33,549 bases of DNA, from NCBI GenBank assembly GCA_016871155.1, contig VFZO01000039.1, positions 1-33,549 on the forward strand, written 5' to 3'. Numbering within the stretch: the first letter of the stretch is position 1; each line of letters starts with the position of its first letter. The notes beneath the pieces are model-generated. The model was given only the letters and a program-made list of their open reading frames with translations. It was not told the DNA's origin and did not search any database. Shown here piece by piece: positions 31,555 through 33,549 of the stretch. This DNA is from Acidobacteriota bacterium (GTDB lineage Bacteria > Acidobacteriota > Terriglobia > Bryobacterales > Bryobacteraceae). The position numbers and the translations under genes are program-made.

Positions 31555-32385
31555 ATGAAATTCTTGCTAGCCGCTTTCGCCGTTTTCTCCGTCGCCGCTC
31601 AGCCGCCGCGGATCTTTAACACCGTAAAAACCAAGCTTGCCCAAGGCAAACAGGTCGTTGGCGGTACGGTCTCGTCGTCCGACCCCGATGTGTACTGTGC
31701 AATGGCCAATTCCGGCTTCGATTTCACTTGGATCGAAATGCAGCACAGCCCGCTGTCCTACTCGGAAGTGGCGCGGATGGTCTACGCCTGCCGGGGCGCT
31801 TCCGCCATGCCGTTCATTCGCGTTCCGGACGCCACCGAGGGCGACGTGCAAAAGGCCACAGACCTCGGAGCGGTGGGCATCATTCTGCCGATGGTCGAGT
31901 CGATCGAGAAAGTTCGAAATGCCATTAAGTTCGCCAACTACCCGCCGCGCGGCAAGCGCAGCCAGGGCGGTGGCAACTACGGCGCTCTTTGGGGCAGCGA
32001 CTATCGCGGCATCGCCAACCACAACATGATGATCGTGGCGATGATCGAATCGCCGGCAGGCGTCGATATCGCCGAGGACTTGGCGAAGGAGCCCGGCGTC
32101 GACGTGATCTTCGTCGCCTCCACGGACCTGGGCAGCTTCACCGGCTTGCGGCAGGGCGATCCGAAGTACGAAGCTTTCGTTACCCGTGTGCACGACGCCG
32201 TTTTGAAGCACGGCAAGATTCTGGCCGGCCCGCTTGCCTGGCGCGAACGCCACGGCTACAAATTCTTCCAGGGCCCCGGCGAGGGTTCGCTGATCCGCAC
32301 GGCCGCCAAGACCGTGTTGAGCGGCGGAGTGGAAGAGGGCGCCAAGAAGGGCGTCGCCGTGATCGAGGGAACGGAAAAGAAGTAG
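31555..32385 (+). CDS. HpcH/HpaI-type aldolase with N-terminal signal peptide
   Basis: This 276-residue protein belongs to the phosphoenolpyruvate/pyruvate-type class II aldolases that cleave 2-keto-3-deoxy acids, or related lyases. Visible motifs are WIEMQHSP (Glu61 and the likely catalytic His64), MPFIRVPD, GAVGIILPMVES, YPPRGKRS and MIESPAGVDIAEDL, with GVDVIFVASTDLG holding the metal-binding Glu and Asp. The N terminus (MKFLLAAFAVFSVAAQ) is a Sec-like signal peptide before the enzyme core, unusual for this normally cytoplasmic family. AGGA lies about 8 nt before the ATG. It follows the oxidoreductase gene by 15 bp and ends 3 bp before the convergent permease gene. Confidence 0.92.
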   Translation: MKFLLAAFAVFSVAAQPPRIFNTVKTKLAQGKQVVGGTVSSSDPDVYCAMANSGFDFTWIEMQHSPLSYSEVARMVYACRGASAMPFIRVPDATEGDVQKATDLGAVGIILPMVESIEKVRNAIKFANYPPRGKRSQGGGNYGALWGSDYRGIANHNMMIVAMIESPAGVDIAEDLAKEPGVDVIFVASTDLGSFTGLRQGDPKYEAFVTRVHDAVLKHGKILAGPLAWRERHGYKFFQGPGEGSLIRTAAKTVLSGGVEEGAKKGVAVIEGTEKK

Positions 32386-32388
32386 TCT

Positions 32389-33549
32389 CTATTCGTGACG
32401 TAGCGCGGTGAGAGGATCCAATCTCGCCGCGCGCATCGCGGGCAGCAGGCAGGCGGCGAGTCCGACGCCCAATAGGCAGGCGGAGACCGTGCCGAATGTC
32501 AGCGGGTCGTTGGGCGCCACGTTAAAGAGTAGCGTCGACATGAGCCGGCAGGCGGCCAGTGCGGCCCCAAGTCCCAATGCCCAGCCGAGGCCGAGTTGGA
32601 CCAGGCCCCGGCGAAGGACCAGCCGCAATATCGTGGCGCGATCCGCGCCCAGCGCCACGCGAACGCCGATCTCCCTCGTCCGCCGGCCCACAGAGTGCGC
32701 GATGACCGCGTAGATTCCGACAGCCGCCATGCCCATGGCGATCGCCGCGAACAGCGAGAACAGCGTGCCGAAGACGCGGAGGTGCCACCGGTTCCGGTCG
32801 AAAAACTCGTACAGCGTCATCATGTCGGCGAGCGGCAATTCGGCGTCGATTCCCTGCACCTCCCGCCGTACCGCCGCGCCGAGCGCGCTGGGGTTCCCGC
32901 TCGCCCGCAACAGCACGAACATCCCCCGGTACGATTCGCTCCGGTAGGGAACGAACGCCACCGGATTGGGCGCGGACTGATTAAAGCCGCCCTGCTGGCG
33001 AATATTCGGCACCACACCGATCACGGTCATCCACGGTTTCGGTTCGCCGCCCTCCGGGTAAAACCGGACCCGCTTGCCGACGGCGTCCTGGCCGGAAAAG
33101 AACCGGTCCGCAAAGTGCTGCGTGACCACAACGCCCTCCTGCCCCGGCAAGCCGTCGGAATCGGCGAACTCGCGGCCCCGGGTGAGCGTCACACCGAGAG
33201 TCGAGAAGTAGTTTGGCGCGGCGACGACGATATACGACATCGGGCGGTCCTCCCGCCGGAGACTCTCCTGACCCTGCGTCTCGACGCGCCAATCGCTGCC
33301 GCCCGAACCCGGCGGCGACGAGATGTACGATACGATCTGTACACCCGGCAACGAGGCTAGGCGCGGAGTCAGGCCTTCGAAGAACTGTTGCCGCAACTCC
33401 GGCGTGGCGTAGCGCGAGTTCGGCAGGTTGACGCGTGAACCGAGGATGCGTTCCGAGGGGATGCTCTTCCACTCGGCGTAGGCGTTCACGAAGCTCCGGA
33501 TCATCAATCCCGCACCGCTCAGCAGAACGACGGCCAAGGCGAACTGAAA
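32389..33549 (-). CDS. ADOP/MacB-like ABC-type permease, C-terminal half; N terminus beyond the right edge
   Basis: The frame is open to the right edge, giving 386 visible residues. It begins inside a membrane helix (FALAVVLLSGAGLMIRSF), followed by a periplasmic MacB-core-like domain (PGVQIVSYISSPPGSGG, GRDFxDSDG-like GREFADSDGLPGQEG, VGKRVRF) and three FtsX-type helices: FGTLFSLFAAIAMGMAAVGIY, LVQLGLGWALGLGAALAA and VSACLLGVGLAACLLPA. It ends in ARLDPLTALRHE, the tail typical of acidobacterial duplicated orphan permeases (ADOP, TIGR03434), which are about 800 residues long. The first half of the duplication is off the window. The protein class is well supported; its transported substrate, if any, is unknown. 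Confidence 0.93.
   Translation of the reverse strand, partial: FQFALAVVLLSGAGLMIRSFVNAYAEWKSIPSERILGSRVNLPNSRYATPELRQQFFEGLTPRLASLPGVQIVSYISSPPGSGGSDWRVETQGQESLRREDRPMSYIVVAAPNYFSTLGVTLTRGREFADSDGLPGQEGVVVTQHFADRFFSGQDAVGKRVRFYPEGGEPKPWMTVIGVVPNIRQQGGFNQSAPNPVAFVPYRSESYRGMFVLLRASGNPSALGAAVRREVQGIDAELPLADMMTLYEFFDRNRWHLRVFGTLFSLFAAIAMGMAAVGIYAVIAHSVGRRTREIGVRVALGADRATILRLVLRRGLVQLGLGWALGLGAALAACRLMSTLLFNVAPNDPLTFGTVSACLLGVGLAACLLPAMRAARLDPLTALRHE
32403..32432 (+). terminator. 11-bp hairpin after the aldolase gene
   Basis: GCGCGGTGAGA (32403-32413) and TCTCGCCGCGC (32422-32432) pair over 11 bp with one G-U wobble, enclosing an 8-nt loop. It starts 17 nt after the aldolase stop, inside the last codons of the convergent permease gene, and no T-tract follows. 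It may end or protect the plus-strand transcript. Confidence 0.4.

Noticed and set aside
1..33549. Mobile elements, CRISPR arrays, tRNA or rRNA genes
   Set aside because: I found no direct-repeat arrays, transposase or integrase motifs, or tRNA/rRNA-like sequence by eye on either strand.

Overview
The window reads as chromosomal DNA of an Acidobacteriota bacterium, most likely of the Bryobacterales/Solibacter type. I infer this from the high GC content and the mix of gene families: two very large Oar/SusC-like TonB-dependent receptors with an N-terminal carboxypeptidase-regulatory-like domain, the C-terminal half of an acidobacterial-type duplicated permease (ADOP), a DUF1501 plus PSCyt1/DUF1549/DUF1553 pair, many Tat-tagged enzymes and a PEP-CTERM protein. 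I see no rRNA, tRNA, CRISPR array, insertion sequence, integrase or attachment site. Nearly every base lies in a gene, and no gene-free stretch exceeds about 220 bases. Many long open frames antisense to real genes are composition artefacts.

Region 1 (1-5724, minus strand) is a four-gene cassette: an ECF sigma factor, a zinc-finger membrane anti-sigma factor, a putative HExxH metallopeptidase, and an exported TPR-CHAT (caspase-like fold) protein that runs off the left edge. Start and stop codons overlap in ATGA at two of the three junctions. This is the best candidate for an undescribed signalling or proteolysis system here. Region 2 (5894-10465, plus strand) holds a PEP-CTERM protein and a 1225-residue TonB-dependent receptor.

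Region 3 (10479-16789, minus strand) is a tightly packed MoxR ATPase - DUF58 - BatA-like - double-VWA membrane protein operon. Region 4 (16845-17359, minus strand) is a stand-alone small membrane protein of unknown function with its own promoter-like sequence and intrinsic terminator. Region 5 (17580-20504, plus strand) has prepilin peptidase, undecaprenyl diphosphate synthase (uppS) and phosphatidate cytidylyltransferase (cdsA), followed by a small exported protein.

Region 6 (20501-32385) looks like a catabolic locus. A minus-strand operon runs enolase-superfamily enzyme - TonB receptor - sulfatase - multihaem PSCyt1/DUF1549/DUF1553 protein - DUF1501 protein. A divergent plus-strand pair encodes a Gfo/Idh/MocA oxidoreductase and an HpcH/HpaI-type aldolase. 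Together they suggest uptake, desulfation, dehydration, oxidation and aldol cleavage of a sulfated sugar or sugar acid, with several steps predicted outside the cytoplasm. The window ends (32389-33549, minus strand) in the C-terminal half of an ADOP/MacB-like permease.
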